Origin: JAGOBX01 sp017999075 [NCBI: Candidatus Babelota bacterium]
GTDB taxonomy: Bacteria; JAGOBX01
Length of the DNA stretch: 8,570 nucleotides
Direction of reading: 5' to 3'
NCBI GenBank assembly: GCA_017999075.1
Contig: JAGOBX010000133.1
Location: 1-8,570, forward strand
Part shown: in pieces, positions 1-6,785 of the stretch
Layout of the letters: each line of letters begins with the position of its first letter
How positions within the stretch are numbered: the first letter of the stretch is position 1
Translations under genes and position numbers: made by a program
The notes under the pieces: generated by a model
What the model was told of the DNA's origin: nothing
Seen by the model: the letters and a program-made list of their open reading frames with translations, nothing else
Database searches by the model: none

Positions 1-158
1 GCTATAAGTAATACGTCAGGAGGTATAGGAAAAAAAGAAGATTCCGCAAAAGACATTAAAATCAAAACCAAATTTCCATATTGAGTGTTGGCCCAGTGTA
101 ATGTCCAATTATAAATATATTTTACAGGTTTATTTATAAAATTCATAATTTTTTTCAT
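1..158 (-). CDS. yqaA: YqaA-family (DedA/VTT-related) membrane protein, N-terminal fragment cut by window edge
   Basis: A short open frame reads leftwards from an ATG at 158 and runs off the left edge, so only the first 52 residues or so are visible. It starts MKKIMNFINK, has an aromatic amphipathic stretch (YNWTLHWA, about residues 16-23), and then a hydrophobic segment running into AESSFFPIPPDVLL (residues 38-51). That acidic/proline motif is the hallmark of the YqaA branch of DedA-like inner-membrane proteins, which in other DedA families is linked to lipid transport across the membrane; the role of YqaA itself is poorly defined. An in-frame ATG at 146 is an alternative start. Neither start has a convincing Shine-Dalgarno sequence. 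The gene is divergent from the dehydrogenase at 339. The motif match is strong even though the frame is short; the C-terminal part cannot be judged. Confidence 0.78.
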   Translation of the reverse strand, partial: MKKIMNFINKPVKYIYNWTLHWANTQYGNLVLILMSFAESSFFPIPPDVLLI

Positions 159-168
159 AGCTGTCAGT

Positions 169-196
169 ATTTTATAACATAACTTTAAATTAGCAA
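169..196 (-). promoter_or_regulatory. candidate promoter for the yqaA-like gene
   Basis: Reading leftwards there is a -35-like TTGCTA (196-191), a 16-nt spacer and a -10-like TAAAAT (174-169). Transcription would begin only a few bases before the ATG at 158, giving an almost leaderless message, which would agree with the lack of a ribosome binding site there. In such AT-rich DNA chance matches are common, so this is a weak call. Confidence 0.22.
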
Positions 197-211
197 TGTT
201 TTTTTACTGAT

Positions 212-239
212 TTGACAAAATAAAAACTATAAGTATAAT
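212..239 (+). promoter_or_regulatory. sigma70-type promoter for the dehydrogenase gene
   Basis: A perfect -35 hexamer TTGACA (212-217) and a perfect -10 hexamer TATAAT (234-239) are separated by 16 nt. Transcription would start near 246, leaving a leader of about 93 nt before the ATG at 339. It is the best promoter match noticed in the window and faces the only plus-strand gene. The leader holds two AT-rich dyads (274-285 and 296-313) described separately. Confidence 0.72.
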
Positions 240-273
240 TACAAAATAAATAATTTAACATTTTGGATATTTA

Positions 274-285
274 TTGAAGTTTCAA
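274..285. repeat. short dyad TTGAA-GT-TTCAA in the dehydrogenase leader
   Basis: A perfect 5-bp inverted repeat with a 2-bp centre lies about 30 nt downstream of the predicted transcription start. It is long enough to be a half-site pair for a repressor, but short palindromes are frequent in AT-rich DNA, so no function is claimed. Confidence 0.25.
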
Positions 286-295
286 AAATTCGATA

Positions 296-313
296 AATTT
301 TATAAATAAAATT
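296..313. repeat. AT-only dyad AATTTTAT-AA-ATAAAATT upstream of the dehydrogenase ribosome binding site
   Basis: A perfect 8-bp inverted repeat with a 2-bp centre sits 14 nt before the AAGGA ribosome binding site (328-332) of the dehydrogenase. It could be an operator or a weak leader hairpin. It is made only of A and T, so it may equally be chance composition. Confidence 0.3.
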
Positions 314-338
314 ATAATATAAAAATCAAGGAAATGTT

Positions 339-1439
339 ATGAAAGAAAAATTAAAATATTACAAATTTAACTTTATGCATAAATTTGTTAAAGATGTTTT
401 TATAAATACAGGGGTTCCTAAAAAGGATGCAAAAATAATTGCAGATGTAATAATAGAAGCTGATAAACGCGGAATAGATTCTCACGGAGTGGCGCGCCTT
501 AAAACAATCTATTATGACAGAATAAAGGAAGGCATTCAGTTTCCAGTAACAAATTTTGAAATTATAAAAGACAAAATGGCAATTGCTGTTGTTGACGGAC
601 ATAATGGAATGGGCCAGGTAATCGCCAAAAAATCAATGGATATTGCTATAAAAAAAGCAAAAAAATATGGAATCGGAATGGTTGCATCCCGAAACTCCAC
701 ACATTACGGAATAGCCGGATATTATGTGTTACAGGCAATAAAATCCGGTATGATCGGAATAACAGGGACTAATGCAAGACCTTCTGTGGCTCCTACGTTC
801 GGAATTGAAAATATGCTCGGCACCAATCCCCTTACTTTTGGAATGCCGTCTGATGAAGAATTCCCTTTTGTATTAGACTGTGCAACCTCTTTAACTCAAC
901 GAGGTAAAATAGAAGTTTATGCAAGGTTAAACAAAAAATTGCCTGAAGGATGGGTCATTGGCGATGACGGCAAATCAAAAACAGATAGCATTAAAATTCT
1001 AAATGATTTGGTGAAAGGAACTGCAGCGCTTACTCCGCTCGGAGGCATAGGCGAAGAAACAGCAGGATACAAAGGATACGGATATGCTACAGTGGTAGAA
1101 ATTTTATCTGCTGCATTACAATCAGGAAACTTTTTAAAAATGCTTAATGGTATTGAAAACGGAATTAAAGTTCCTTACAGATTAGGGCATTTTTTTATTG
1201 CTGTAAATATTGATTTTTTCATTAAGCTTGAAGAATTCAAAAAAATCACAGGTTCTATTCTTCGCAGCTTAAGATCATCAAAAAAAATGAAAGGACAGAA
1301 TAGAATTTATACTGCCGGTGAAAAAGAACATTTAATCTGGCTCGACAGAAAAAAAAAAGGAATTCCTTTACCTGAAAAATCTATTGAAGAATTAAAAACA
1401 ATATGTAAAGAATTAAATTTAACCGGATATAAATTTTAA
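339..1439 (+). CDS. Ldh family 2 (malate/L-lactate/sulfolactate-type) NAD(P)-dependent dehydrogenase
   Basis: A complete 366-residue protein of the malate/L-lactate dehydrogenase family 2, cytosolic enzymes that interconvert a 2-hydroxyacid and a 2-oxoacid with NAD(P); this family is unrelated in fold to classical Rossmann malate dehydrogenases. Family signatures are visible in order: DSHGVAR (47-53, with the conserved His50), the NSTHYG segment (119-124, conserved His122), TNARPSVAPTFG (144-155), LGTNPL (160-165), LDCATSLTQRGK (179-190), PEGW (202-205), GYKGYG (243-248) and GHFFIAVN (283-290). The length is normal for the family. The ATG at 339 has a well-placed AAGGA (328-332, 6-nt spacer). 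The gene converges on the ATPase operon with only 4 nt between stop codons. The exact substrate (malate, lactate, sulfolactate, ureidoglycolate) cannot be read from the motifs. Malate or lactate is the default guess in a fermentative cell. Confidence 0.9.
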   Translation: MKEKLKYYKFNFMHKFVKDVFINTGVPKKDAKIIADVIIEADKRGIDSHGVARLKTIYYDRIKEGIQFPVTNFEIIKDKMAIAVVDGHNGMGQVIAKKSMDIAIKKAKKYGIGMVASRNSTHYGIAGYYVLQAIKSGMIGITGTNARPSVAPTFGIENMLGTNPLTFGMPSDEEFPFVLDCATSLTQRGKIEVYARLNKKLPEGWVIGDDGKSKTDSIKILNDLVKGTAALTPLGGIGEETAGYKGYGYATVVEILSAALQSGNFLKMLNGIENGIKVPYRLGHFFIAVNIDFFIKLEEFKKITGSILRSLRSSKKMKGQNRIYTAGEKEHLIWLDRKKKGIPLPEKSIEELKTICKELNLTGYKF

Positions 1440-1461
1440 AATTTCATATTCGGTTTTTTTT
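1421..1461. terminator. shared hairpin terminator between converging genes
   Basis: The left arm (1421-1437) begins AACCGGATAT and the right arm (1438-1455) ends ATATTCGGTT. They pair with one G-U wobble and one bulged C, and the tip is an AAATTTTAAAATTT palindrome. On the plus strand the stem is followed by eight T (1454-1461), a textbook intrinsic terminator for the dehydrogenase. Read from the minus strand the same stem is followed by the AT-rich GTTAAATTTAATT stretch without a clean T run, so termination of the ATPase operon here is likely but weaker. The stem contains the stop codons of both genes. Confidence 0.8.
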
Positions 1462-2064
1462 ATTTTTAACCATTTTAACTTTAAAAAAATCTTCCCGTTC
1501 TTTTTCTTCAAGTGTAGATTCAAGAAATTTGATTTGTTCTTCATATTTCGGAATCAATATATAATCAAGAGCGTTAGCCCTTTTCTGCGTTTTTTTAATT
1601 TCAAAAACTAACTTTTTTACCGATGTTTCAATTTCAATTATTTTCAACGATATGCTTACAGCTGTCTTAACTTTTTTTATTAATTCATCAACCTCTGAAG
1701 TAGAATCTAAAAGGCTGATGTTCTGAGAGATATTTTTATTATCATCATTTATTACGGGAATAGAAACACCTATAATATTTTTGTTTTTCAAAAAAACATC
1801 TTTGTCTTCAACGCAGATATTTGACAGCAAACTGACTTTAGAAGAACCGTTTGTCAACCGCGCAAATGCCGCAGCTTTAAAAACATCATTATATGCCTTA
1901 AAAAATTCTTTTTGCATAATTTTTATTTTAGGAGCAAGAGCTGTAAGTTTATGCGTTAAAGCAATTCTTTTTTTATCAAGCAGGTTATAACCCTGTCTGG
2001 CAATTTTAATTGATTTTTTCAAATTCAATAAATTGCTTTTTGTAGGAGCAACATATTCAAACAT
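1444..2064 (-). CDS. atpD: V/A-type ATPase subunit D (central rotor shaft)
   Basis: 206 residues, the usual size for subunit D, the long antiparallel coiled coil that forms the rotating shaft inside the A3B3 head. The N-terminus carries the family pattern PTKSNLLNLKKSIKIARQGY (residues 7-26), followed by LLDKKR. The C-terminal helix has RANALDYILIPKYEEQIKFL and ends with EEKEREDFFKVK, both typical of the family. The middle (about 70-115) is the variable globular tip. The ATG at 2064 is preceded by CAGGAG (2071-2076) with a 6-nt spacer. It is the last gene of the operon as seen here, 60 nt after atpB. That gap contains a weak AT hairpin with a U tract. The stop lies within the shared terminator. 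Confidence 0.95.
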   Translation of the reverse strand: MFEYVAPTKSNLLNLKKSIKIARQGYNLLDKKRIALTHKLTALAPKIKIMQKEFFKAYNDVFKAAAFARLTNGSSKVSLLSNICVEDKDVFLKNKNIIGVSIPVINDDNKNISQNISLLDSTSEVDELIKKVKTAVSISLKIIEIETSVKKLVFEIKKTQKRANALDYILIPKYEEQIKFLESTLEEKEREDFFKVKMVKNKKNRI

Positions 2065-2089
2065 AAAAAACTCCTGAAATCATCATCAT

Positions 2090-2130
2090 AAAAAAAGAGT
2101 TATAATTTATTATTCCCATAATTTTTATAA
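2090..2130 (-). terminator. possible weak attenuator hairpin between atpB and atpD
   Basis: Read on the minus strand, the stop codon region of atpB begins an AT hairpin. The outer arms are TTATAA/TTATAA and the inner arms are ATTAT/ATAAT, separated by small A-rich internal loops, with a GGGA loop. It is followed by CTC and seven T (2096-2090). The shape is that of an intrinsic terminator but the stem has no G-C pairs, so termination would be partial at best. Partial read-through would suit one D per three A and three B. It may also be chance AT composition. Confidence 0.3.
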
Positions 2131-3507
2131 TTTAGGTTTATAATATTTTTTTAGAATACTATCAGGAATTCTTTCAAAAAGTGAAACTGGAAGTTTAGAA
2201 AATAATTCCCAAACAATATTCAACGATTCTTCTATTGTTCTGTTTTCAGAATAAGACTGGTTAATGAACACTTGTTCAAAACTGCGTGAAAAATCAAGAA
2301 TAATTTTATCAGTTTCATTCAAACTTTCTTCACCTATTACAGCTACAAGCGACGCAATTTCCTGAGACTGAGAATACAAAGCATTTAATTGACTTGCAAC
2401 TTTATCATGATCATCTCTGGTTTTCCCTTCACCTATTCCGTCTTTCATCAGGCGGGAAAGAGAAGATAAAATATTTACAGGCGGATAAATATTTTTTTTA
2501 AAAAGAGATTTACTTAATACTATCTGCCCTTCAGTAATGTATCCAGTCATATCAGGTATAGGATGAGTAATATCATCATTCGGCATAGTAAGAATCGGAA
2601 TTTGCGTTATTGAACCTGATTTGCCATGAAGCCTTCCTGCGCGTTCGTAAATCGTAGACAAATCGCTGTACAAATATCCCGGAAATCCTTTGCGCGACGG
2701 AACTTCGCCTCTGCTTGATGAAAGTTCACGGAGAGCTTCACAATAATTAGTCATATCAGTCAAAATTACTAAAACATGATAATCTTCTTCAAAAGCTAAA
2801 AATTCAGCTGTAGTCAAAGCTGACCTGGGTATCATAATCCTTTCAATTATAGGATCATTGGCAAGATTAAGAAACATAACTACTTTATTAAAAGCGCCGC
2901 TTTCTTCAAAACTATTCCTGAAATAATATGCCGTATCATTTTTAATTCCCATTGCCCCGAAAACTACTGCAAATTTATCATTTGCCTTATCAGTAATATT
3001 AGCTTGCCGCGCAATCTGAGCTGCAAGCATATTATGCGGTAATCCTTCAGTTGAAAAAATCGGAAGTTTCTGGCCTCTTATAAGAGTTGCTAAAATATCA
3101 ATTGCTGAAACCCCTGTTTGTATGCAGTCTTTAGGATAACTTCTGGATACAGGATTTATAGGTTCGCCATTAACATTTTTTTTTACGGACGACAATATTT
3201 CAGGACCATCATCAAGCGGTTTACCTAGAGCATTAAACGTCCGGCCAAGCATTTCAGCTGAAACCGGAAGCTCAAATGGCTTACCGAAGAATTTTATTTT
3301 GGTCTCCGCAAGATTTAAATCTTTAGTGCCTTCAAAAACCTGAACAACCGCAAAACTATCAGTTACTTCTATAACTTTCCCAGTCCGGCGAGAATCATCG
3401 TGTAATTGAATTTGAACTAATTCATCATATCCTACTCCGCTTATATTTTCAATAACAATAAGGTTTCCCGAAGATTTTGTAATTCCTTTATATTCTTTCA
3501 ATAACAT
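2125..3507 (-). CDS. atpB: V/A-type ATPase subunit B (non-catalytic head subunit)
   Basis: 460 residues from the ATG at 3507. This start is chosen because GGTGA (3517-3513) sits 5 nt ahead and the protein then begins MLLKEYKGI, as subunit B proteins usually do. An in-frame ATG at 3519, overlapping the atpA stop, would add MVKN. The protein has the F1/V1/A1 beta-barrel start, then the nucleotide-binding fold. In place of a true Walker A motif it has FSTEGLPHN (151-159), the degenerate loop characteristic of B. Further signatures are [13 protein letters not shown] (249-261), [13 protein letters not shown] (268-280) and [16 protein letters not shown] (349-364), whose SR (Arg352) is the arginine finger reaching into the catalytic site of subunit A. 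Length and domains are complete. It alternates with A to form the A3B3 hexamer. Confidence 0.97.
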   Translation of the reverse strand: MLLKEYKGITKSSGNLIVIENISGVGYDELVQIQLHDDSRRTGKVIEVTDSFAVVQVFEGTKDLNLAETKIKFFGKPFELPVSAEMLGRTFNALGKPLDDGPEILSSVKKNVNGEPINPVSRSYPKDCIQTGVSAIDILATLIRGQKLPIFSTEGLPHNMLAAQIARQANITDKANDKFAVVFGAMGIKNDTAYYFRNSFEESGAFNKVVMFLNLANDPIIERIMIPRSALTTAEFLAFEEDYHVLVILTDMTNYCEALRELSSSRGEVPSRKGFPGYLYSDLSTIYERAGRLHGKSGSITQIPILTMPNDDITHPIPDMTGYITEGQIVLSKSLFKKNIYPPVNILSSLSRLMKDGIGEGKTRDDHDKVASQLNALYSQSQEIASLVAVIGEESLNETDKIILDFSRSFEQVFINQSYSENRTIEESLNIVWELFSKLPVSLFERIPDSILKKYYKPKL

Positions 3508-3512
3508 ATTTT

Positions 3513-3517
3513 TCACC
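3513..3517 (-). promoter_or_regulatory. ribosome binding site that decides the atpB start
   Basis: GGTGA, part of the AAGGAGGTGA anti-Shine-Dalgarno complement, lies 5 nt before the ATG at 3507 and includes the TGA stop of atpA. It favours 3507 over the upstream ATG at 3519, which has no such site, and suggests coupled translation of A and B. Confidence 0.55.
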
Positions 3518-5270
3518 ATTTCATATTAGAAATTTCATCATCAAATTTTTTCCAAACTTCATCAATCAAATAAAGTTCATTATTCTTGACTGTACTTTTA
3601 AGTTTGAACAAAACATCATTTATTTTTAATTTTTTCAATAAATCAAACGAAACGCCTTTTATATTTAATTCTTTTAAGACATCATAATAATGATGATATA
3701 ATTTCAACATTTTATATTGTTTTTCCATAGAACAATAAGTGTCAACTTCATCATAAGCCCCCTGCTGAAGAAAACCAGTTTTTATCAAACGCGCAAAAAA
3801 AATAATTAATTTCTGATTGTCTGCAAGCACATCATCTCCAACAAGTTTTACAATTTGAGACAATTCATTTTCAATTTGCATTATTTCCATTGTTTTATTA
3901 ACTATCTGCATCCAATCAGGCGAAACGTTTTTTTCCCAGTATTCACTCATTTCATTATAATATTCCGAATAGCTCTCCAGCCAGTTAATAGCAGGGTAAT
4001 GCCTGGCATTTGCCAGATTGCGATCAAGCCCCCAGAAACATCTGATAAAACGTTTTGTATTCTGAGTTACAGGTTCGCTGAAATCACCGCCAGGAGGTGA
4101 AACTGCGCCTATAACACTTATAGAACCATTTGTTTTATTAAAATTCTGAACATATCCTGCCCGTTCATAAAATTCTGCAACTCTGCTTCCAAGATACGCA
4201 GGATATCCTTCTTCGGCTGGTATTTCTTCAAGTCTTCCGGAAATTTCACGCAAAGCTTCCGCCCATCTCGAAGTAGAATCAGCCATAATTGCAACATTAT
4301 ATCCCATATCTCTGAAATATTCGCCAAGTGTTATTCCTGTATATATGCTGGCTTCACGCGCGGCAACAGGCATATTTGAGGTGTTTGCTATAAGTATTGT
4401 TCTTTCCATAAGAAGTTGACCTGAACGCGGATCAATTATTTTAGGAAAATCTTCAAGCACTTCAGTCATTTCATTTCCTCTTTCTCCACAGCCAACATAA
4501 ACAATAAGATCAGCAGCGCTCCATTTTGCAAGTTGATGCTGAGTCATTGTTTTACCTGTCCCGAATCCGCCTGGTATAGCAGCAGTGCCTCCTTTGGCTA
4601 ACGGAAAAAACGTATCTATAACACGCTGGCCAGTAATTAAAGGTTCTGCAGGAAGCAACCTTTGTTGAACCGGCCTTGAAATGCGAATAGGCCAATTCTG
4701 AAACATTTTAATTTCCTTTATGCCATTCGAAGTTTTAACTCGAAAAATAACAGTCTCTATATTGTAAACCCCATTAGGAATGTTTTCTATAATCTCGCCA
4801 CTTATACCTATCGGTACAAGAATTTTATGAACAATCATAGATGTTTCCTGTATTTCTGCAACAATATCCCCTGATTTAACAATATCTCCTTTGATTTTAA
4901 GAATTCTTACCTCCCATTTTTTTTTACGGTCCAAAGTAGTAGACGAAACTCCTCTTGTAAGAAATTGTCCGGAAATCTGTTCAAGTTTTTTTAAAGGTCG
5001 TAAAATTCCATCATACATATTTCCAACAAGCCCCGGGCCTAATTCAGCATAAAGCGGAAAATTAGTGCGGTAATAAGGTTCTCCTGGTTTCAATCCGCAA
5101 GTATCTTCATAAACCTGAATGGTAGCAATATTATTATTCAATTCAATAACTTCTCCTGTAAGTTTAAGATTACCTGCTTGAATCAATTCAAACATTTTTA
5201 CGTTTACCGCATTATCCAGTTTAACAACAGGTCCGTTTACATATATAATTTTTCCATTAGGCGTCTGCAT
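3513..5270 (-). CDS. atpA: V/A-type ATPase catalytic subunit A
   Basis: 585 residues from the ATG at 5270, normal for subunit A. It binds and turns over ATP in the three catalytic sites of the head. The N-terminal barrel ([13 protein letters not shown]) is followed by the long 'non-homologous' insertion specific to V/A-type A subunits (about 110-195). The catalytic core has the Walker A motif GGFGTGKT (234-241), GERGNE (262-267) with the catalytic Glu263, Walker [12 protein letters not shown] (328-338) and the [10 protein letters not shown] segment (351-360). [16 protein letters not shown] follows at 388-403, then the helical C-terminal domain. All key residues are intact, so it should be active. 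A GTG at 5279 would add three residues but has no spaced ribosome binding site. The gene starts 15 nt after the atpE stop and ends 5 nt before atpB. Confidence 0.98.
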   Translation of the reverse strand: MQTPNGKIIYVNGPVVKLDNAVNVKMFELIQAGNLKLTGEVIELNNNIATIQVYEDTCGLKPGEPYYRTNFPLYAELGPGLVGNMYDGILRPLKKLEQISGQFLTRGVSSTTLDRKKKWEVRILKIKGDIVKSGDIVAEIQETSMIVHKILVPIGISGEIIENIPNGVYNIETVIFRVKTSNGIKEIKMFQNWPIRISRPVQQRLLPAEPLITGQRVIDTFFPLAKGGTAAIPGGFGTGKTMTQHQLAKWSAADLIVYVGCGERGNEMTEVLEDFPKIIDPRSGQLLMERTILIANTSNMPVAAREASIYTGITLGEYFRDMGYNVAIMADSTSRWAEALREISGRLEEIPAEEGYPAYLGSRVAEFYERAGYVQNFNKTNGSISVIGAVSPPGGDFSEPVTQNTKRFIRCFWGLDRNLANARHYPAINWLESYSEYYNEMSEYWEKNVSPDWMQIVNKTMEIMQIENELSQIVKLVGDDVLADNQKLIIFFARLIKTGFLQQGAYDEVDTYCSMEKQYKMLKLYHHYYDVLKELNIKGVSFDLLKKLKINDVLFKLKSTVKNNELYLIDEVWKKFDDEISNMKW

Positions 5271-5275
5271 AACAA

Positions 5276-5283
5276 TCACTTCC
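5276..5283 (-). promoter_or_regulatory. ribosome binding site that decides the atpA start
   Basis: GGAAGTGA (5283-5276) lies 5 nt before the ATG at 5270. The alternative GTG start (5279-5277) falls inside this site and would have no binding site of its own, so 5270 is preferred. Confidence 0.5.
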
Positions 5284-5285
5284 AG

Positions 5286-5921
5286 TTATTCATATAATTC
5301 TTTCAATATAATAAATTTCAATTCTGTTTTTGAGGAATTCAGTCTTTCTTCAACTGTATTAGACAAAAAATAATTTTTATTCTCAGGTTTAACCATAACT
5401 CCTGCATTAGTCGTAATATAATCATAAGATTTAATCAAATTCACTATTTTGTTATGTTCGGTAAAAAAATAATTATTAATCTTTTCCAAAAATTCAGGGG
5501 TTAAAATACATTCATCCCTTTTATCAAATATCAATATTATATCCGGTTCATCAATTTCCATTACCGCTTCAATGATCATAGCTCTTAAAATTGCAGGATA
5601 TTTTTTGTTTTCTCTAATGGTTTTCAAATCCGCATTAACCTCTTCAAAAAGATTTTCCACAAGTTCCGAAATTTTTTTCATTTTATTTTTTTTTTGTTCA
5701 AGAGTCGCCTGAAGAATGTTTCTATTCCCCGAATTTTCAGAGTCTTTTTTAATTTGATTAAGTTTTTTCGATATATTATCTTCTATCTTTTCAATTTCTT
5801 TTTTTTCATAATCTGCCGCCCAATCCAAAGCAGATTTTATAATTTCATCACGTTTGGCTTCTGCTTCTTTCATAATATTTTTACTAATATTATTTATTTT
5901 ATCATTAAATGAAACAGCCAT
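5286..5921 (-). CDS. atpE: V/A-type ATPase subunit E (peripheral stalk)
   Basis: 211 residues, the usual size for subunit E, which with a G/H partner forms the stator stalk tying the head to subunit I. The N-terminal half (about 5-110) is a charged, Lys/Glu-rich coiled coil (MKEAEAKRDEIIKSA at 17-31). The C-terminal globular part has the pattern GVMVKPENKNYFLSNTVEERL, corresponding to the 'G-G-V-v-x-x-dGri-x-dNTleaRl' ending of the family. Sequence similarity in the coiled coil is not diagnostic by itself; the C-terminal motif and position in the operon make the call. AAGGTG (5935-5930) lies inside the end of atpF, 8 nt before the ATG. The gap from atpF is 5 nt. No partner G/H gene is seen in the window. 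Confidence 0.9.
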   Translation of the reverse strand: MAVSFNDKINNISKNIMKEAEAKRDEIIKSALDWAADYEKKEIEKIEDNISKKLNQIKKDSENSGNRNILQATLEQKKNKMKKISELVENLFEEVNADLKTIRENKKYPAILRAMIIEAVMEIDEPDIILIFDKRDECILTPEFLEKINNYFFTEHNKIVNLIKSYDYITTNAGVMVKPENKNYFLSNTVEERLNSSKTELKFIILKELYE

Positions 5922-5926
5922 AATTA

Positions 5927-6238
5927 CTACACCTTCATTCCTGTAGATTGAAAAATATAATCAATAATATAATTTTCATTAAACTTGCTATTGTTTTTTT
6001 CAGGAATAACATGCACTAATGGAAGCGCTCCTGATTTCGAATGTGTTTCAATTTTATTCCTGATAATATCAGCTATATCTGCAGAAACTATAATTAAACA
6101 TAAATCAGGCGTATCCAATAGTTTTTGAAATAATAAATCAAGTGAATTTTCAGTCATAGTGTCAGGACAAACTGATTTAATTCCTGCAAAACCAAGTATA
6201 TCTCCGCACTCCTGGCTTACAAACCCTATTATCTTCAT
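5927..6238 (-). CDS. atpF: V/A-type ATPase subunit F (shaft-associated regulatory subunit)
   Basis: 103 residues, typical for subunit F (called NtpG in Enterococcus), a small Rossmann-like alpha/beta protein that binds the lower part of shaft subunit D and tunes ATP hydrolysis. Visible family features are the first beta strand MKIIGFVSQ followed by GFAGIKSV (16-23), the central strand LCLIIVSADIADIIRNKI (46-63) and LPLVHVIPEKNN (72-83). A C-terminal helix (ENYIIDYIFQSTGMKV) follows. Its ATG overlaps the TGA stop of atpK (ATGA, 6238-6235). It has no clear ribosome binding site of its own, so translation is probably coupled to K. The gene sits directly after K, whereas Thermus and Enterococcus have E and C between K and F. 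Confidence 0.9.
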   Translation of the reverse strand: MKIIGFVSQECGDILGFAGIKSVCPDTMTENSLDLLFQKLLDTPDLCLIIVSADIADIIRNKIETHSKSGALPLVHVIPEKNNSKFNENYIIDYIFQSTGMKV

Positions 6239-6726
6239 AATTTTGCCAATATCATAAAAGAAACTAATAATCCATAAATAGCAATTCCTTCAGCTAATCC
6301 CATATAAATCAATGTTTTCCCCAATAATCCGGGTTTTTCAGAAATTGCGCCAATGCCCGCAGCGCCAACTATGCCCGTTCCTATTCCTGCACCAATTGTC
6401 GCAAATGCCGTAGACAACCCTGCAGCAATGAATCCAAGACCGTTCTGTATGCCTTGTCCCAATGAAATTTCTCCTAATGTTTTGGCAGGTTCAGAAACAG
6501 TTTCCGCCACAGCATTGCTTCCTGATAAAATCCATATAATTCCCGTAATAAATGAAAATAATAAAACATTAATATTTATACCAACCGCAAGTTTCCCGAA
6601 AAACATATGTTTTTTTTTCATCAAAACATCTAAAACAATTTTTTCATTTTCTAAATAGTTTAAATAAAAACCGTAACATATTGAACCGATTACAACCAAA
6701 CTCAAAAATAATAATACAATAAACAT
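6235..6726 (-). CDS. atpK: V/A-type ATPase subunit K (membrane rotor ring, c-type)
   Basis: 163 residues with four predicted membrane segments: about 3-22, 42-68, 91-125 and 136-161. The second pair is a classical c-subunit hairpin. Its first helix is glycine-rich (GAGIGTG, 112-118), the polar loop is AISEKPG (127-133), and the outer helix carries the ion-binding Glu146 in GLAEGIAIYGLL. The first pair is not c-like: it is separated by a charged loop (ENEKIVLDVLMKKKH, 26-40) and has no membrane carboxylate. A polar linker (NAVAETVSEPAKTLGE, 71-86) joins the two halves. Thus each protomer carries one ion site. The position where sodium-type c subunits usually have Gln is Thr117, and Gly follows Glu146 instead of Ser/Thr, so a proton is the better guess. 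The ATG at 6726 has the strongest Shine-Dalgarno in the operon, fitting the many copies needed for a ring. Confidence 0.95.
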   Translation of the reverse strand: MFIVLLFLSLVVIGSICYGFYLNYLENEKIVLDVLMKKKHMFFGKLAVGININVLLFSFITGIIWILSGSNAVAETVSEPAKTLGEISLGQGIQNGLGFIAAGLSTAFATIGAGIGTGIVGAAGIGAISEKPGLLGKTLIYMGLAEGIAIYGLLVSFMILAKL

Positions 6727-6731
6727 AACAA

Positions 6732-6737
6732 CCTCCT
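6732..6737 (-). promoter_or_regulatory. strong Shine-Dalgarno of atpK
   Basis: A full AGGAGG (within TTAGGAGGT) lies 5 nt before the atpK ATG. It is the only complete AGGAGG seen ahead of a gene start in this window, matching the high copy number of the ring subunit relative to its operon neighbours. Confidence 0.7.
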
Positions 6738-6785
6738 AAAAATTATATTTAATTATTGCATAGTTTTATATTATATACTATATGC
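6738..6785 (-). promoter_or_regulatory. atpI-atpK intercistronic region with possible hairpin or internal promoter
   Basis: In transcription direction this region holds GCATATAGT and, further on, ACTATGC. These can pair over seven bases with a 2-nt bulge around an AT-only loop that contains TATAAT. The TATAAT could be the -10 of an internal promoter raising K expression, but no good -35 is present at 16-18 nt; a TTGACA in the end of atpI (6808-6803) is 27 nt away. The region may simply be an mRNA spacer. Confidence 0.25.

Noticed and set aside
155-340. Possible riboswitch or small RNA in the divergent intergenic region
   Set aside because: The region is almost entirely A/T with no G-C stems or conserved riboswitch core that could be recognised; only a promoter and two simple dyads can be supported.
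351-602. An 83-codon minus-strand frame opposite the start of the dehydrogenase
   Set aside because: It lies antisense to conserved family motifs (including DSHGVAR) and has a Phe/Tyr/Ile-rich composition typical of the complement of AT-rich coding DNA.
2060-2092. Ten-codon frame starting ATGATGATG on the minus strand, overlapping the atpD start and containing its ribosome binding site
   Set aside because: It has no ribosome binding site of its own, its composition is trivial, and nothing beyond its position suggests a leader peptide.
3200-3520. Subunit B as a defective catalytic subunit because its P-loop is degenerate (FSTEGLPHN)
   Set aside because: A degenerate P-loop is the normal state of the non-catalytic B subunits of V/A-type ATPases, and the arginine finger is intact.
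3855-4327. Open frames of 69-81 codons on both strands inside atpA
   Set aside because: They lie wholly within an intact, motif-rich catalytic subunit gene, show no recognisable domain, and are expected by chance opposite a long coding frame.
6353-6658. A 101-codon plus-strand frame beginning MPAAPTMPVPIPAP
   Set aside because: It is the antisense of the glycine/alanine-rich ring helices of atpK; its proline/alanine richness is a shadow of GGN/GCN codons there.
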